Source: Geminicoccaceae bacterium (GTDB lineage: Bacteria > Pseudomonadota > Alphaproteobacteria > Geminicoccales > Geminicoccaceae). Taken from it: a stretch of 64,000 nt of DNA. The notes under the pieces are model-generated. The model ran no database searches. It saw nothing but the letters and a program-made list of their open reading frames with translations, and had not been told where the DNA came from. The stretch's first letter is position 1; each line of letters opens with the position of its first letter. The stretch is taken from NCBI GenBank assembly GCA_025999455.1, contig AP024683.1:1495501-1559500 (forward strand), read 5' to 3'. Positions 1-10,685 of the stretch are shown in pieces. Position numbers and translations under genes: made by a program.

Positions 1-847
1 CGCCGGCTGCCGGCGGCTCGTCGTGGCCGTGCCGACCCCGGAGGCCGTGGTGAACGAGGCCGTCCTCGCCGCGGCGGCGATCGCCGGGGTCGACGAGGTC
101 TGGCGGATCGGCGGGGCGCAGGCGATCGGGGCGCTCGCCTGGGGAACCGAGACGATCGCCCCGGTCGACAAGATCGTGGGCCCGGGCAATGCCTGGGTGG
201 CGGAAGCGAAACGCCAGGTCTACGGCCGGGTCGGGATCGACATGATCGCCGGGCCCTCCGAGGTCGTCGTGGTGGCCGACGCCTCCGCCGATCCGGATTG
301 GATCGCGGCCGACCTCTTGGCCCAGGCCGAGCACGACGAACGCGCGCAGTCGATTCTCGTGACCGACAGCGCCGAGCTCGCCGATGCCGTGGAGCGAGCC
401 GTCGCGGCCCAGCTCGCCACGGCACCGCGGGATGCGATCGCGCGGGCTTCCTGGGGCGATCACGGCGCGATCCTCTTGGTCCGTGAGCTCGACGAGGCGC
501 CCGAGCTCGTCGATCGCCTGGCCCCGGAGCATCTCCAGCTCGTCACGGCCGAACCCGAGCGGCTCGCGGCGCGGATCCGCCGAGCCGGCGCGATCTTCTT
601 GGGTGCCCACACGCCGGAAGTGATCGGCGACTACGTGGGCGGGCCGAACCACGTCCTGCCCACGGGGCGGACGGCGCGCTTCGCCTCGGGGCTCTCGGTC
701 TTCGACTTCCTCACCCGCACGACGATCCTGGGTTGCGACGCCCGGGCCCTCGCCCGGCTCGGGCCGGCGGCGGTGGCGCTCGCCCGCGCCGAGGGCCTCG
801 CCGCGCACGCCCGGGCGGTCGAGCTCCGGCTCGGAGCCTCCGGGTGA
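1..847 (+). CDS. hisD: Histidinol dehydrogenase, C-terminal part (5' end outside window)
   Basis: HisD catalyses the last two steps of histidine synthesis, the NAD-dependent oxidation of L-histidinol to L-histidine. The reading frame is open to the first base, so the gene starts upstream. About 280 residues are visible, including the AGPSEV segment, the catalytic Glu-His pair in QAEHDERAQS and the C-terminal PTGRTARFASGLSVFDF signature. The stop codon overlaps the next start (GTGA), so the following UPF0262 gene is translationally coupled. This hisD-UPF0262 order is common in alphaproteobacteria. The fragment looks intact. Confidence 0.95.
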   Translation, partial: AGCRRLVVAVPTPEAVVNEAVLAAAAIAGVDEVWRIGGAQAIGALAWGTETIAPVDKIVGPGNAWVAEAKRQVYGRVGIDMIAGPSEVVVVADASADPDWIAADLLAQAEHDERAQSILVTDSAELADAVERAVAAQLATAPRDAIARASWGDHGAILLVRELDEAPELVDRLAPEHLQLVTAEPERLAARIRRAGAIFLGAHTPEVIGDYVGGPNHVLPTGRTARFASGLSVFDFLTRTTILGCDARALARLGPAAVALARAEGLAAHARAVELRLGASG

Positions 848-1320
848 AGGGCGAACGCGACATCGTCGCGATCGAACTCGACGCCAAGAGCATCGTCCGC
901 TGGTCGCCCGAGGTCGAGCACGAGCGGGCGGTGGCGGTCTTCGACCTGCTCGAGGGCAACCGCTTCCGGCTGCGCGACGGCCCGCCCGGACCCTATCGGC
1001 TGGTCCTGGGCTTGCGCGACGGCACGCTGATCTTCGCGCTCGAGCCGCAGGAGCAGGCGGCCGAGCGGCTCGAGATCGAGCTCCCGGTGCGCCCGCTGCG
1101 GCGCGTCATCAAAGACTATTTCTTGATCTGCGAGAGCTATTTCCAGGCCATCAAGACGGCCACGCCGTCCAAGATCGAGACGATCGACATGGCACGGCGC
1201 GGCGTCCACGACGAGGGCGCGGGGCTTCTGCGCGAGGCGCTCGAGGCGCGGGTCGAGATGGACCACGACACCGCCCGGCGGCTCTTCACCCTCGTCTGCG
1301 TGCTGCACATCCGTGGCTGA
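844..1320 (+). CDS. UPF0262 family protein
   Basis: A 158-residue cytosolic protein of the UPF0262 family, which has no known function and is largely restricted to alphaproteobacteria. The family signature SPEVEHERAVAVFDLLE lies near residues 23-39. A GTG start is chosen because it overlaps the hisD stop by four bases and puts the conserved IVAIELD segment directly at the N-terminus; the frame is open further upstream but only as a shadow of hisD. Its steady position between hisD and a low-molecular-weight phosphatase suggests co-expression, but no biochemical role can be assigned. Confidence 0.88.
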   Translation: MKGERDIVAIELDAKSIVRWSPEVEHERAVAVFDLLEGNRFRLRDGPPGPYRLVLGLRDGTLIFALEPQEQAAERLEIELPVRPLRRVIKDYFLICESYFQAIKTATPSKIETIDMARRGVHDEGAGLLREALEARVEMDHDTARRLFTLVCVLHIRG

Positions 1321-1334
1321 GGCCGGCCCGTGCG

Positions 1335-1778
1335 ATGGCCGAGCTCCCGGGTAGCGTGCTCTTCGCCTGCTCGATGAACGCGATCCGCTCGCCGATGGCG
1401 GAGGCGATCCTCAAATTCCTGCACGGCCGACGGATGTTCGTCGACAGCGTGGGGGTGCGGAAAGGCGAGCTCGACCCGCTCGCGGTCGAGGTGCTCGACG
1501 AGATCGGGATCGACCTCTCCCGCCACCGCCCCAAGACCTTCGAGCAGCTCGAGGACGGCTTCTTCGACCTGATCGTGACCTTCTCGCCCGAGGCCCATCA
1601 CCGCGCCCTCGAGCTCACCCGCGAGAGTGCCTGCGAGGTCGAGTTCTGGCGGGTGCCGGATCCGAGCCTGGTCGAAGGGACCCGCGAGCAGCGGCTCGAG
1701 GCCTACCGGGCGCTGCGCGATCTGTTGCTCGAGCGGATCCGCGCCCGCTTCCCGCCACCCGCCGCGCCGAGCCTATGA
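1335..1778 (+). CDS. Low-molecular-weight protein-tyrosine-phosphatase-like protein
   Basis: A 147-residue protein of the LMW phosphatase/arsenate reductase fold. The P-loop C-x5-R-S is visible at Cys12-Arg18-Ser19, and the general-acid Asp of the DP motif is at Asp109. Length fits the family. It follows the UPF0262 gene by 14 bases, as in many alphaproteobacteria. It could dephosphorylate Tyr residues or small phosphoesters, or reduce arsenate; only the phosphatase chemistry is supported by the residues. No other ars genes are nearby, so an arsenic role is unlikely. The stop overlaps the stop of the reverse-strand lipoprotein gene. Confidence 0.85.
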   Translation: MAELPGSVLFACSMNAIRSPMAEAILKFLHGRRMFVDSVGVRKGELDPLAVEVLDEIGIDLSRHRPKTFEQLEDGFFDLIVTFSPEAHHRALELTRESACEVEFWRVPDPSLVEGTREQRLEAYRALRDLLLERIRARFPPPAAPSL

Positions 1779-2315
1779 GGCGCGCACCGCCGGTCGGCCG
1801 TCGCGCCCCGGTCCCGCGGGCGGGAGATCGACCGGTCGCCCGGCGAGCCAGCGGCCGACCGTCTCGGCGACCGTGACCCCGAACAGCCGGGCGAGGTCGA
1901 TCAGCCCTTGCGCGCTGAAGGCCGCCACGCCCGGGCCGCCAGCGTAGCGCTGGCGACCGACGAAGCGCTGCAGCACCGCTCCGTCCGGGCCCACGAGCTC
2001 GAAGCGGCCGGCGATCGTCCGCGCGGGCTCGGCCGCGACCGGCACGAAGGGGTCGGCATCGTCGACGAGCTCGCCACGCAGCAGAACCGCATCCGGCGGC
2101 CGGGGCGTGGGCGCCCCGTCGAGGGCTTCGCGCACACCGGGCAGCGTCCGCAGCCGGTCGACGAGGGCGGCACGGAAGATCGGCAGGACCGGCTCGACGT
2201 TGCGGCTGCGCGCCTCGATCGGGCCGACGTGGACGCGGCGGAAGCGATCGCCCGGGCGGGGTGGGGCCGGCGGTTCGTTCGTGCAGGCGAGCGGCGGGGC
2301 GAGGAGGAGGGCCAA
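1773..2315 (-). CDS. Putative lipoprotein of unknown function (start unresolved)
   Basis: A reverse-strand frame coding for a hydrophobic stretch ending in LLLAPPLAC followed by a Pro-rich linker and about 150 folded residues, which looks like a lipoprotein signal peptide. The start is unclear. The TTG used here leaves a signal of only about 10 residues, and the basic Arg-Arg pair expected at the signal N-terminus lies just upstream without a usable ATG, GTG or TTG. The next starts in frame lie inside infA. An unusual start or a frameshift near 2350-2400 is possible. I recognise no domain. It interrupts the otherwise co-directional hisD-to-yacG block. Confidence 0.5.
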   Translation of the reverse strand: MALLLAPPLACTNEPPAPPRPGDRFRRVHVGPIEARSRNVEPVLPIFRAALVDRLRTLPGVREALDGAPTPRPPDAVLLRGELVDDADPFVPVAAEPARTIAGRFELVGPDGAVLQRFVGRQRYAGGPGVAAFSAQGLIDLARLFGVTVAETVGRWLAGRPVDLPPAGPGRDGRPAVRAS

Positions 2316-2406
2316 GACGAGCCGGCGACCGAGCGCCGCGCCGGAAGGGACCTCCGCCGCGCCCTCCCGCCTTGACCTGAGGCCCCGGCATCCCCATGAA
2401 CTGTAC

Positions 2407-2424
2407 GCCGCCCTCGTCGGCGGC
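2407..2424 (+). other. Hairpin upstream of infA
   Basis: Perfect 6-bp inverted repeat GCCGCC/GGCGGC with a 6-base loop, followed by a T-rich stretch (GTTTCTTTC) and then the infA ribosome-binding region. It resembles a short terminator or a leader attenuator. Function is inferred only; in such GC-rich DNA short GC stems arise easily. Confidence 0.35.
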
Positions 2425-2445
2425 GCGTTTCTTTCGGGAGCCCGA

Positions 2446-2664
2446 ATGGCGAAAGAGGACTTGATCGAGTTCAGTGGCACCGTGACGGAGGTCCTGCCCA
2501 ACGCGATGTTTCGCGTCAAGCTCGACAACGATCACGAGATCCTGGCGCACACCTCCGGCCGGATGCGGAAGAATCGGATCCGCGTGCTCGCCGGTGACAA
2601 GGTCACCGTCGAGATGACCCCCTACGACCTGACGCGCGGACGGATCACCTATCGCTTCAAATGA
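2446..2664 (+). CDS. infA: Translation initiation factor IF-1
   Basis: A 72-residue S1-type OB-fold protein that binds the ribosomal A site on the 30S subunit and helps IF-2 and IF-3 in initiation. The start MAKEDLIEF and the C-terminal GRITYRFK are family signatures, and the length is exactly typical. The ATG is preceded by a GGGAG ribosome-binding site about five bases upstream. The gene is followed by maf, rng and yacG in the same direction, a conserved alphaproteobacterial order. Confidence 0.97.
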   Translation: MAKEDLIEFSGTVTEVLPNAMFRVKLDNDHEILAHTSGRMRKNRIRVLAGDKVTVEMTPYDLTRGRITYRFK

Positions 2665-2695
2665 GCCCCGCGAGCCGGGCGGCCGTCCGCCGCTG

Positions 2696-3268
2696 GTGCT
2701 CGCTTCCTCCTCCCCGCGGCGGCTCGCGCTCCTCCGTCAAGTGGGGATCGAGCCGGACCGCATCGAAGCGCCCGAGGTCGACGAGACCCCGCGCCGGCGC
2801 GAGCAGCCGCGCGCCTACGCGCAGCGCCTCGCCCGCGCGAAAGCGGAAGCGGTCCGCGACCGGCTGGGCGGCTCGCCCGCCTGGATCCTGGCCGCCGACA
2901 CGGTCGTCGCCTGCGGCCGGCGGATCCTGCCCAAGCCCGAGGACCGGGCGACCGCCGCCGCCTGCCTCGACCTCCTTTCCGGCCGGCGCCACCGGGTCCT
3001 GGGCGGGGTTTGCGTCCTCGCCCCGGACGGGCGGTCGGCGGAGCGGCTCGTGACCACGATCGTGCGGATGAAGCGGCTCTCCTCGGACGAGCGCGAGCGC
3101 TACCTCGACAGCGAGGAATGGCGCGGCAAGGCCGGCGGCTACGCGATCCAGGGCCGGGCCGCGCTTTTCGTTCCGGCGATCAACGGCTCCTACAGCAACG
3201 TCGTGGGCCTGCCGCTCGTCGAGGCGGTGGCTCTCCTCGTGGGGCTCGGCTGGCGATGGCCCGGGTGA
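2696..3268 (+). CDS. maf: Maf-like nucleotide pyrophosphatase
   Basis: A 190-residue Maf/YceF-type nucleoside triphosphate pyrophosphatase thought to hydrolyse non-canonical or modified nucleotides. The substrate loop LASSSPRR sits at the N-terminus and the metal-binding region contains AADTVV near residue 67. The assigned start is GTG, immediately before the LASSS motif; translation could begin a few codons upstream at a CTG, since Maf proteins usually have several residues before this loop. The end overlaps rng by 13 bases, consistent with a coupled operon. Confidence 0.9.
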   Translation: MLASSSPRRLALLRQVGIEPDRIEAPEVDETPRRREQPRAYAQRLARAKAEAVRDRLGGSPAWILAADTVVACGRRILPKPEDRATAAACLDLLSGRRHRVLGGVCVLAPDGRSAERLVTTIVRMKRLSSDERERYLDSEEWRGKAGGYAIQGRAALFVPAINGSYSNVVGLPLVEAVALLVGLGWRWPG

Positions 3269-4659
3269 GCCGGCTCGTCGTCGAAGCGACCGGCTTCGGG
3301 GTGCGCGGCGCGCTCCTCGACGAGGACCGGCTGCTCGAGATCCAGGACGTCGACGCGGTCGGCGAGCAGGTCGCCGAGAGCTTCTTCCTGGGCCGGGTCG
3401 ACGCCGTCGAGAAACCGCTCAATGCCGCCTTCCTCGACATCGGCCTCGACCGGCCGGCGATGCTCGCCGCCAAGGATGCCCGCTTCGCCGCCGGCTCGGT
3501 CGAGCGCCAGCCGATCGCCAAGCTCGTCCGGGTGGGCGACCGGCTCCTCGTCCAAGGCGTGCGCGAGGCGGTCGAGGACAAGGGCGCGCGGGTCACGACC
3601 GACCTCAAGCTCATGGGCTTCCACCTCCTGTGGCGGCCGCACGGCATCGTCCCCGACACCGGCCCGGCGCGGGGGGCGGAGCGCGAGGCGCTGCGGCGGC
3701 GGGGCGAGACTCTCTTCCCCGGCCGCGGCGTGACCCTGCGCCGGCACGCCCAGCGGGTCGAGGACTCCGTGCTCCGGGCCGAGCTGGAGCGGCTCGAGGC
3801 GCGTTGGCGGGCGCTCCGTGCCGAAGCCGAGGCCCGCCGCCGGCCCGGCCGGCTCGCGACCGACGAGCACCCCCTCGAGCGGCTGTTGCGCAACGTCCTG
3901 GAGCCCGAGCTGAAGCGGGTCGAGGTCGCCGACCCCGAGCTCGCGACGCGGGCGCGCGCCCTCCTGGAGGGCCCGCTCGCGCCGCACGGGATCGAGCTCG
4001 TCCGGCTCGACCCCTCGCGCAGCGCCTTCGCTCAGACCGGCGTCGAGGCCGAGCTCGAGCGCGCGCTCGCCCGCGAGATCGCGCTGCCGGGCGGTGGCCG
4101 GATCATCGTCGAGCCCACGGCGGCGCTCGTCGCGATCGACGTCGACGGCGGTGGTCTCTCGCCCCTGGAGGTCGACCTCGCCGCGGCCGCCGAGATCGCC
4201 CGGATCGTGCGGCTCCGCAATCTGGGCGGGGCGATCGTCGTCGACTTCGTGGACCTCGCCGACCGGCGCGAGCGGCAGCGGCTCGAGCAGGCGCTCGCCA
4301 AGGCTTTCCGCGACGATCCGGCACCGGTGCAGATCCATCCCCCGAGCCCCTCGGGGCTCGTCGAGATCGGCCGGGCGCGGCGCGGCCGCTCGCTCGACCA
4401 GCTGCTCTCACGGCCTTGTCCGGCCTGTGCCGGCAGCGGCCGGATCCGCTCGCTGCGTGCCGCGGCCGAGGCGCTTCTCGGCGAGCTGCGCCGGCGGCCG
4501 GTCGCACGGGTGCGGCTCGCCCCCGACCTCGCCCGCTGGCTCGAGGAGGAGGCGTCCGAGGTCTGGCAGCCGGCTGCCGCCACGCTCGCCCGCGCGGTCG
4601 ACCCCGCGCTCGGGCCCGGCGAGTTCGTGCTGGAGAGCGCCGATGGACGGATCGGCTGA
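3256..4659 (+). CDS. rng: Ribonuclease E/G family protein
   Basis: A 467-residue endoribonuclease of the short RNase G type, acting in rRNA maturation and mRNA decay. An S1-like region covers roughly residues 35-115. The catalytic DNase-I-like subdomain carries the metal-binding Asp residues Asp295 (in IDVDGG) and Asp330 (in VVDFVDL). The Zn-link CPAC (Cys388, Cys391), which joins subunits in the family, is present. The long C-terminal scaffold of RNase E is absent. The ATG lies inside the end of maf, and the stop lies inside the start of yacG. Confidence 0.93.
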   Translation: MARVSRLVVEATGFGVRGALLDEDRLLEIQDVDAVGEQVAESFFLGRVDAVEKPLNAAFLDIGLDRPAMLAAKDARFAAGSVERQPIAKLVRVGDRLLVQGVREAVEDKGARVTTDLKLMGFHLLWRPHGIVPDTGPARGAEREALRRRGETLFPGRGVTLRRHAQRVEDSVLRAELERLEARWRALRAEAEARRRPGRLATDEHPLERLLRNVLEPELKRVEVADPELATRARALLEGPLAPHGIELVRLDPSRSAFAQTGVEAELERALAREIALPGGGRIIVEPTAALVAIDVDGGGLSPLEVDLAAAAEIARIVRLRNLGGAIVVDFVDLADRRERQRLEQALAKAFRDDPAPVQIHPPSPSGLVEIGRARRGRSLDQLLSRPCPACAGSGRIRSLRAAAEALLGELRRRPVARVRLAPDLARWLEEEASEVWQPAAATLARAVDPALGPGEFVLESADGRIG

Positions 4660-4873
4660 GCCCAAGCCCGTGCGGACGCGCCCCTGTCCGCGCTGCGGCC
4701 GGCCGAGCGTCTGGCGTTACCGGCCGTTCTGCTCGAGTGCCTGCCGCGACCGCGACTTCCTGGATTGGCTCGACGAGCGCCACGCCGTGCCGGCGGTCGA
4801 GGACGATCCCGAGCTCGAGCCGCCCGAGCCGGCTCCGAGCGGCGCCGAAGCCGAGGATCGAAGCCGGCCCTAG
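4643..4873 (+). CDS. yacG: DNA gyrase inhibitor YacG (zinc-binding)
   Basis: A 76-residue protein with a single zinc site made by Cys15, Cys18, Cys30 and Cys34 (CPRC...CSSAC). YacG homologues bind GyrB and inhibit gyrase supercoiling. The acidic tail after the zinc domain is typical of alphaproteobacterial members. The ATG overlaps the rng stop by 17 bases, and rng-yacG coupling is conserved. The gene ends the forward block; the next gene converges from the other strand. Confidence 0.92.
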   Translation: MDGSAEPKPVRTRPCPRCGRPSVWRYRPFCSSACRDRDFLDWLDERHAVPAVEDDPELEPPEPAPSGAEAEDRSRP

Positions 4874-4880
4874 ATCGGGC

Positions 4881-5534
4881 TCAGGGGCGGAACGCGCCGG
4901 CGAGCGCTTGGAAATGGCGCAGCCGCTGCTCGTTCATCGTCCGCAGCGCCAAGGCCCAGCGCTCCTCGCCGTTGCGCACGAGCTGCAGCTCCAGGAGGAG
5001 GCCGAAGCCGCCGGCCGTGAAGCGGCAGCTCATGACGTGCCGGCCGTCGCGGCGGAGTTGCGGGCTTTCGCAGCCCGCGAGCGCCAGCTTGCCGAGCCGG
5101 TCGATCGCACCCAGGAGCGTTTCGACCGCAGCCCGCATCGTCTCGCCGGCGAGCGGGCTGTCCGGATCTTCGACGAGCCGGCGGAGCGCCGTGGCGAAGC
5201 CCGCGGTGTCGAGCGTCATCTGCCGCTCGAGCCAGGCGGCCGGATCGCTCCAGGCGAGCGCGTCGGCGGCCGAATCGCGGTCGAGCCGCCGCAGCGTGAG
5301 GCGGCTCAAGGCGGCGAAGCCGCTCCCTCGCGGCCGCACGACCACGCTCGCGACCTCGCCTTCGGCCGGCTCGCAGACGAGGCCGAGCTCGGCCGGGATC
5401 GACAAGGCCGCGCACAAGGCGGCCGGGTCCTGGTCCTGCTGGGCCGCGACCTCCCCCGCGGGGAGGAGCCGAGCGAGGAAGGCGAGGGCCGCGGCGGCGA
5501 GCCCCGGCCACCTACGCGCGCGCTTGGTCGCCAC
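4881..5534 (-). CDS. Exported protein of unknown function
   Basis: A 217-residue protein with a basic N-terminus (TKRARR), a hydrophobic segment ending in AGEVAAQ near residue 30, and a soluble remainder; this is a classical Sec signal peptide. I recognise no domain. The GTG start is chosen because a GAGGGAG ribosome-binding site stands seven to eight bases upstream; the frame extends further upstream only as a shadow. It lies 11 bases after the winged-helix gene and probably shares its transcript. Three Cys in the mature part could form periplasmic disulfides. Confidence 0.7.
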   Translation of the reverse strand: MATKRARRWPGLAAAALAFLARLLPAGEVAAQQDQDPAALCAALSIPAELGLVCEPAEGEVASVVVRPRGSGFAALSRLTLRRLDRDSAADALAWSDPAAWLERQMTLDTAGFATALRRLVEDPDSPLAGETMRAAVETLLGAIDRLGKLALAGCESPQLRRDGRHVMSCRFTAGGFGLLLELQLVRNGEERWALALRTMNEQRLRHFQALAGAFRP

Positions 5535-5545
5535 GACGATCTCCC

Positions 5546-6001
5546 TCAAGCCTCGACCACCGAGCCCATGAGCTGGCGCAGATATTGGCGCCCCTGTTGG
5601 GAGACACGGTAGCGGCCGCGTTGGTGGACGAACACACGCTTGGCGAGCTGCGCCTGCTTCACGCATTGCGAGGGATTGCCGACCTTGAAGCCGGCCTCGA
5701 CCAGCCGGCGGCTCGCCTCGGCCGTGGCGAAGCACTCGTCGCCGCTGCGCCGCTGGACCCAGTAGCCGGCGGCGAGCATCCGGTCGACGTCGGTCGCGGT
5801 GGTCGGGAGGTGGCGGATGAAGGCGCCGAAGCTCTCCTCCGGCGATTCGACGGGCGAGGTCGTGGCGGCGGGTGTCCCGGCGCCGAGGGCGGCGAGGAGC
5901 TTTTCCAGCCGCTCGCCGTAAGCGGCCACGAAATCGCGCGGGCCCTCGATCTCGAGCTCGCGTTGAGCGAGGTTGATCCGGATCCGCGCGCGTTCCTCCA
6001 T
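5546..6001 (-). CDS. Predicted winged-helix protein
   Basis: A 151-residue protein in two parts. Residues 1-40 hold a short basic/hydrophobic beta segment (RIRINLAQRELEIEGPRDFV) followed by a helix. Residues about 70-145 read like a winged helix-turn-helix: a leading AAGYWVQRR helix, a predicted recognition region around KVGNPSQCVKQAQLAKR and a wing-like RGRYRVSQQGRQYL. Similar two-part proteins occur in bacteria and archaea without assigned function. The ATG is preferred over a GTG six codons upstream because GGAG stands eight bases before it. It precedes the exported protein gene. DNA binding is inferred, not shown. Confidence 0.6.
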   Translation of the reverse strand: MEERARIRINLAQRELEIEGPRDFVAAYGERLEKLLAALGAGTPAATTSPVESPEESFGAFIRHLPTTATDVDRMLAAGYWVQRRSGDECFATAEASRRLVEAGFKVGNPSQCVKQAQLAKRVFVHQRGRYRVSQQGRQYLRQLMGSVVEA

Positions 6002-6060
6002 CACCCTCGCTCCGGCCACGCCTTCCGAAGGTTAGACCTCGGCCGAACGATCAGCAACCA

Positions 6061-6510
6061 TCAGCCTTCGCTCGGCGCCACGAGCAGGCGGGACAGTGCC
6101 GAGCGCAAGGGCTCGGGGATCGGGACCGGCCTTTGGCTCGCCCGGTCGACGAAGACGTGGACGAAATGGCCGTCGGCCGCCGCCGGCTCTTCGCCCGCGC
6201 GGAAGATGCCGACCTCGTAGCGGCAGGAGCTCGTGCCGAGATGGGCCACCCGGAGTCCGGCCTCGAGCCGGTCGGGGAAGGCGAGGGCGCGGTGGAAGCG
6301 GCAGCCCGTGTCGACGGCGAAGCCCACGACCGGCGAGCGCCACGGGTCGAGCCCGCCTTCGCGCATGAGGTAATGGGCGATCGCCGTGTCGAAATAGCTG
6401 TAATAGACGACGTTGTTGACGTGGCCGTAGATGTCCATGTCCATCCAACGCGTCTCGAGCGGGACGAACCAGCGATAGGCGCGGCGCTCGGGCGGCGGGC
6501 GACGGCTCAA
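6061..6510 (-). CDS. Acyl-CoA thioesterase, 4HBT hotdog fold
   Basis: A 149-residue single-hotdog thioesterase of the FadM/YbgC type, which hydrolyses acyl-CoA or hydroxybenzoyl-CoA-like thioesters in the cytosol. The signature RWMDMDIYGHVNNVVYYSY at about residues 21-39 contains the catalytic Asp and the helix-capping HVNN. A TTG start is inferred from a GGAGG ribosome-binding site eight bases upstream. It follows the M17 aminopeptidase gene on the same strand. The natural substrate cannot be read from sequence. Confidence 0.85.
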   Translation of the reverse strand: MSRRPPPERRAYRWFVPLETRWMDMDIYGHVNNVVYYSYFDTAIAHYLMREGGLDPWRSPVVGFAVDTGCRFHRALAFPDRLEAGLRVAHLGTSSCRYEVGIFRAGEEPAAADGHFVHVFVDRASQRPVPIPEPLRSALSRLLVAPSEG

Positions 6511-6541
6511 GGGCGGGGCCTCCGGAGATCGCGGGCGCGGC

Positions 6542-7921
6542 TCAGCGGGCGAAGCGCCGCTCGATCAGGGCCAAGAGCGGCCGCAGCGCGGTGGCCTCCC
6601 CACCACGCGGCCGCCCGGGACGGCTCTCGTCGTTCCAGCCGAAAATGTCGAGATGCGCCCAGGCGCGGGTCTCGACCACGAATTCCTTCAAGAACAAGGC
6701 GGCGGTGATCGCGCCGGCGAAGTTCTTCTGGCCGGCGTTGTTGATGTCGGCGACCCGGCTGTCGAGATATTTGCGGTAGGGGGCGTGAAGCGGCAGCCGC
6801 CAGAGAGGCTCGGCGGTCCGCTCGCCGGCCTCGAGGAGGTCGCGGGCGAGCCCGTCGTCGGGGGTGAAGAGGGCCGGGAGTTCGGGCCCGAGGGCGACCC
6901 TGGCCGCCCCGGTCAAAGTCGCGGCATCGATCAGGAGGTCGGGCCGCTCGCCGTCCGCCTCGGTGAGCGCGTCGGCGAGGATCAGCCGCCCCTCGGCATC
7001 GGTGTTGCCGATCTCGACCGTGAGTCCCTTGCGCGAGCGGAGCACGTCGCCCGGGCGGAAGGCGCGGCCACCCACCGCGTTCTCGACGGCCGGGATCAGG
7101 ACCCGCAGGCGCACGGGGAGCGCGAGGCGCGCCACCGCCTCGGCCAGGCCGAGCATCAGCGCCGCCCCGGCCATGTCCTTCTTCATGAGGAGCATGGAGG
7201 CGGAGGGCTTGATGTCGAGCCCGCCCGTGTCGAAGCACACACCCTTGCCGACGAGGGTGAGCTTGGGCGCACCCGGCTCGCCCCAGACGAGCTCGATCAA
7301 CCGCGGCGGCCGGGGGCTCGCGGCCCCCACGGCGTGGACGAGCGGCCAATTCTGCTCGAGCAGCGCTTCGCCCACCACGCTCGAGAAGCTCGCGCCCACC
7401 TCGAGCGCCACCCCCGCGGCGGCGGCCTCCAGCTCGGCCGGGCCGAGCTCGTTGGCGGGGGTGTTGATCAGATCCCGGGCGCGTCCGATGGCACCGGCGA
7501 TCACCTCGGCGCGCCTGCGGGCGGCCGTGTCGGGAACGGCGAGGCGGGGCGGCGGCTCGCCCGGCTTGCGGTAGCGCTCGAACCGGTAACAGGCGAGCGC
7601 CCAGCCCAAGGCCGCCTCGGCCGGCTCGAGCAGGCCTTCGGGATCCTCGAGCCGCCAGAGCCCGGCCGGGAGCGCGGACGGCCCGGCCGCCGCGTCCCAG
7701 AGCGTGGCCGGCTCGCCCACGATCAGGAGCGCGGCGCCGACCCCACCGTCGGGCCCGGCCAGGAGCGCCGTCTTGCCGGGCTCGGCCTTGAAGCCGGTCG
7801 AGTCGAGCCAGGCGCGGCGGCTGCCGGGCTGCGCCTCGAGCCAGGCCGGGTAGGTGCGGGCGGTCAGGACGTGGAGCGGGCGGCTGCCGTGCGGGTCGGC
7901 GGCGAGCGGGCTCGGGCTCAA
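6542..7921 (-). CDS. M17 family leucyl aminopeptidase
   Basis: A 459-residue cytosolic zinc/manganese aminopeptidase of the leucyl aminopeptidase family. The C-terminal catalytic domain has the metal-binding GKGVCFDTGGLDIKP motif and the family signature NTDAEGRL. The N-terminal domain is shorter and more divergent than in PepA, as in the PepB/alphaproteobacterial branch. The TTG start is supported by a CGGAG sequence eight bases upstream; a GTG three codons earlier is an alternative. It starts 19 bases after the valS stop and is probably co-transcribed with it. Confidence 0.9.
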   Translation of the reverse strand: MSPSPLAADPHGSRPLHVLTARTYPAWLEAQPGSRRAWLDSTGFKAEPGKTALLAGPDGGVGAALLIVGEPATLWDAAAGPSALPAGLWRLEDPEGLLEPAEAALGWALACYRFERYRKPGEPPPRLAVPDTAARRRAEVIAGAIGRARDLINTPANELGPAELEAAAAGVALEVGASFSSVVGEALLEQNWPLVHAVGAASPRPPRLIELVWGEPGAPKLTLVGKGVCFDTGGLDIKPSASMLLMKKDMAGAALMLGLAEAVARLALPVRLRVLIPAVENAVGGRAFRPGDVLRSRKGLTVEIGNTDAEGRLILADALTEADGERPDLLIDAATLTGAARVALGPELPALFTPDDGLARDLLEAGERTAEPLWRLPLHAPYRKYLDSRVADINNAGQKNFAGAITAALFLKEFVVETRAWAHLDIFGWNDESRPGRPRGGEATALRPLLALIERRFAR

Positions 7922-7940
7922 GGCGGGCACTCCGGGCGGC

Positions 7941-10580
<2,640 letters not shown>

Positions 10581-10685
10581 CGACAACGATCCAGACCGGG
10601 CGCCGGACCGGGCGCCGGACGCGTCACGCCCGCCCCATAGGCGACCCCCCGACCGGCGGCAAGGCGGTCACCGGCCGCGGCGGTC

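Noticed and set aside
1335-1778. Arsenate reductase arsC
   Set aside because: The P-loop fits the LMW phosphatase family in general, but no arsR, arsB or acr3 gene is near and the conserved neighbours are housekeeping genes.
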